Source: Candidatus Aenigmatarchaeota archaeon (GTDB taxonomy: Archaea; Aenigmatarchaeota; Aenigmatarchaeia; QMZP01). From it: a stretch of DNA of 5,371 nucleotides. Position 1 is the first letter of the stretch. The number at the start of each line of letters is the position of its first letter. Location of the stretch: positions 1-5,371 of the forward strand of contig JACQIG010000095.1 of the NCBI GenBank assembly GCA_016198605.1, written 5' to 3'. Below the pieces are notes generated by a model, which was given only the letters and a program-made list of their open reading frames with translations, was not told where the DNA came from and did not search any database. The position numbers were made by a program, and so were the translations under genes. Positions 4,573-5,371 of this stretch are shown here, piece after piece.

Positions 4573-5371
4573 TTATCCTTGCTGCGATTCCAGGGCCACA
4601 TGCTTGACCTCAACAGGGTCCTTCCTGTCTGGCGCGCGGGTGCCTTTCCTCAGCATCACCAGCCTCTTCCTTGGCCCCGGTATGGAACCCGCAACAAGCA
4701 TGTAGTCCCCGTCAACGGGGCCATAATTCACCCAGCCGCCCGCGGGGTTCAGCTTGCCTGATGCGATCTTGAGTATCCTCTTGTTGTATTCCGTCCTTGT
4801 CTGGAAGCCGAGCTGGCCCGGCATGGGCTTGTCTCCTGGCTTCACCCTTGCCCACTGCCTCGGCCCGAGGTTCCCTATATGCCTCCTCTTCTTCTTGGCC
4901 TTCCTTATCCTCACCTTGACTCCGAAACGCTTTACGGGCCCCTGGAAGCCCTTGCCCTTTGTCACGGCCTTCACGTCAACGAACTCTCCCTCCTTGAAGA
5001 CTTCCTCAGCCTTGATCTCCTTGCCAAGCTTCTGCTTCGCGTATTCCCATTTGCTTTTCGCGTCCCCTCCCATCTCCAGCTCAAAAAGCTCGGGTTTTTT
5101 CTTGCCTATCCCGGATTCCCTGGGGCTTGTATTGACAAGCAGCCTGACGTCAGAGATCTTATCAGATGTTTTTTCCGCCTCTTCAATCTCCCTCTTTGTC
5201 TCGTGTTTCTTTGGCAGCCTCGTCTTCCTTTCAAGGTCCTTGTGCGGCTTCTCGGCCCAGATGACGCGGGAAGAGGCGGGGCCATTGTAAGTCTTCCTGT
5301 AGAGGACAATCCCGGCAACGGAAAGCGATGGGCAGTCAAGTATTGTCACGGGCCTGACAACCTCCTGCCCG
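4573..5371 (-). CDS. rpl3: 50S ribosomal protein uL3 (L3), 5' end outside window
   Basis: Core large-subunit protein near the peptidyl transferase centre. The reading frame is open to the window edge; the first visible residues, GQEVVRPVTILDCPSLSVAGI, are the normal L3 interior, so the true start lies beyond 5371. Signatures follow in order: GEFVDVKAVTKGKGFQGPVKRFGVK, RRHIGNLGP, PGQLGFQTRTEYNKRILKI and GPVDGDYMLVAGSIPGPRKRLVMLR. About 265 residues are visible of the roughly 330 to 350 usual in archaea. In most archaea uL3 heads an operon with uL4, uL23 and uL2. Here a T7 tract and an unrelated regulator gene follow, so the cluster is broken on this side. The gene is unrelated to the redox module. 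Confidence 0.96.
   Translation of the reverse strand, partial: GQEVVRPVTILDCPSLSVAGIVLYRKTYNGPASSRVIWAEKPHKDLERKTRLPKKHETKREIEEAEKTSDKISDVRLLVNTSPRESGIGKKKPELFELEMGGDAKSKWEYAKQKLGKEIKAEEVFKEGEFVDVKAVTKGKGFQGPVKRFGVKVRIRKAKKKRRHIGNLGPRQWARVKPGDKPMPGQLGFQTRTEYNKRILKIASGKLNPAGGWVNYGPVDGDYMLVAGSIPGPRKRLVMLRKGTRAPDRKDPVEVKHVALESQQG

Noticed and set aside
4533..4574. Thirteen-codon ORF beginning right after the uL3 stop
   Set aside because: It runs through the T7 terminator, has no clear ribosome binding site and resembles no uL4 start.
4754..5290. 178-codon plus-strand ORF opposite uL3, and the other plus-strand ORFs opposite the minus-strand genes
   Set aside because: They lie opposite well-supported minus-strand genes, show no family motifs and have no ribosome binding sites or promoters; the hydrophobic look of this one follows from the complement of Lys/Glu-rich codons.
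5347..5349. GTG at 5349 as the start of uL3
   Set aside because: The frame stays open to the window edge and the residues before it (GQEVVRP) belong to the conserved L3 sequence, so this is an internal valine.

Overview
The window is archaeal. It holds an archaeal-type ribosomal protein uL3, TATA boxes of the archaeal type, GGTG-type ribosome binding sites, leaderless-looking promoters and a poly-T terminator. Dispersed ribosomal genes and compact intergenic regions would suit a DPANN-like lineage, but that is inference only. Every supported gene lies on the minus strand, so the order of transcription runs from high to low coordinates. No gap between genes exceeds about 135 bases. I see no tRNA, rRNA, CRISPR array or insertion sequence.

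Layout in transcription order. (1) 5371-4573 is the 3' part of the uL3 gene, ended by a T7 tract and not followed by uL4. (2) 4477-4163 encodes a small winged-helix regulator of the ArsR-like type. (3) 4140-3859 encodes a 93-residue protein with three membrane segments. (4) 3727-3332 encodes a secreted protein of unknown function with a CxxC motif, followed by a hairpin plus T-tract. (5) 3229-787 is a tight three-gene operon: a membrane-anchored thioredoxin on a seven-copy heptapeptide stalk, a CcdA-type thiol transporter, and a membrane-anchored DipZ/TlpA-like thioredoxin with a C-terminal beta domain. (6) 722-1 is the 5' two thirds of myo-inositol-1-phosphate synthase with its own promoter.

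The centre of the window (4477 to 787) reads as one functional module for moving reducing equivalents across the membrane. CcdA would carry electrons from cytoplasmic thioredoxin to the two outward-facing thioredoxin domains. The secreted CxxC protein is a candidate client or extra partner. Three transcription units (3-TM protein, secreted CxxC protein, thioredoxin operon) share a near-identical 13-base box, GATATTGGATAAG, directly upstream of the TATA box. This suggests one regulon, and the neighbouring winged-helix protein is the obvious candidate regulator.

The most unusual item is the CcdA protein. Its helices appear in circularly permuted order: the helix with the SPCILPLLP motif, normally first, is last, and the protein starts at what is normally helix 2. 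The charge pattern of the loops fits this arrangement, with both ends in the cytoplasm.
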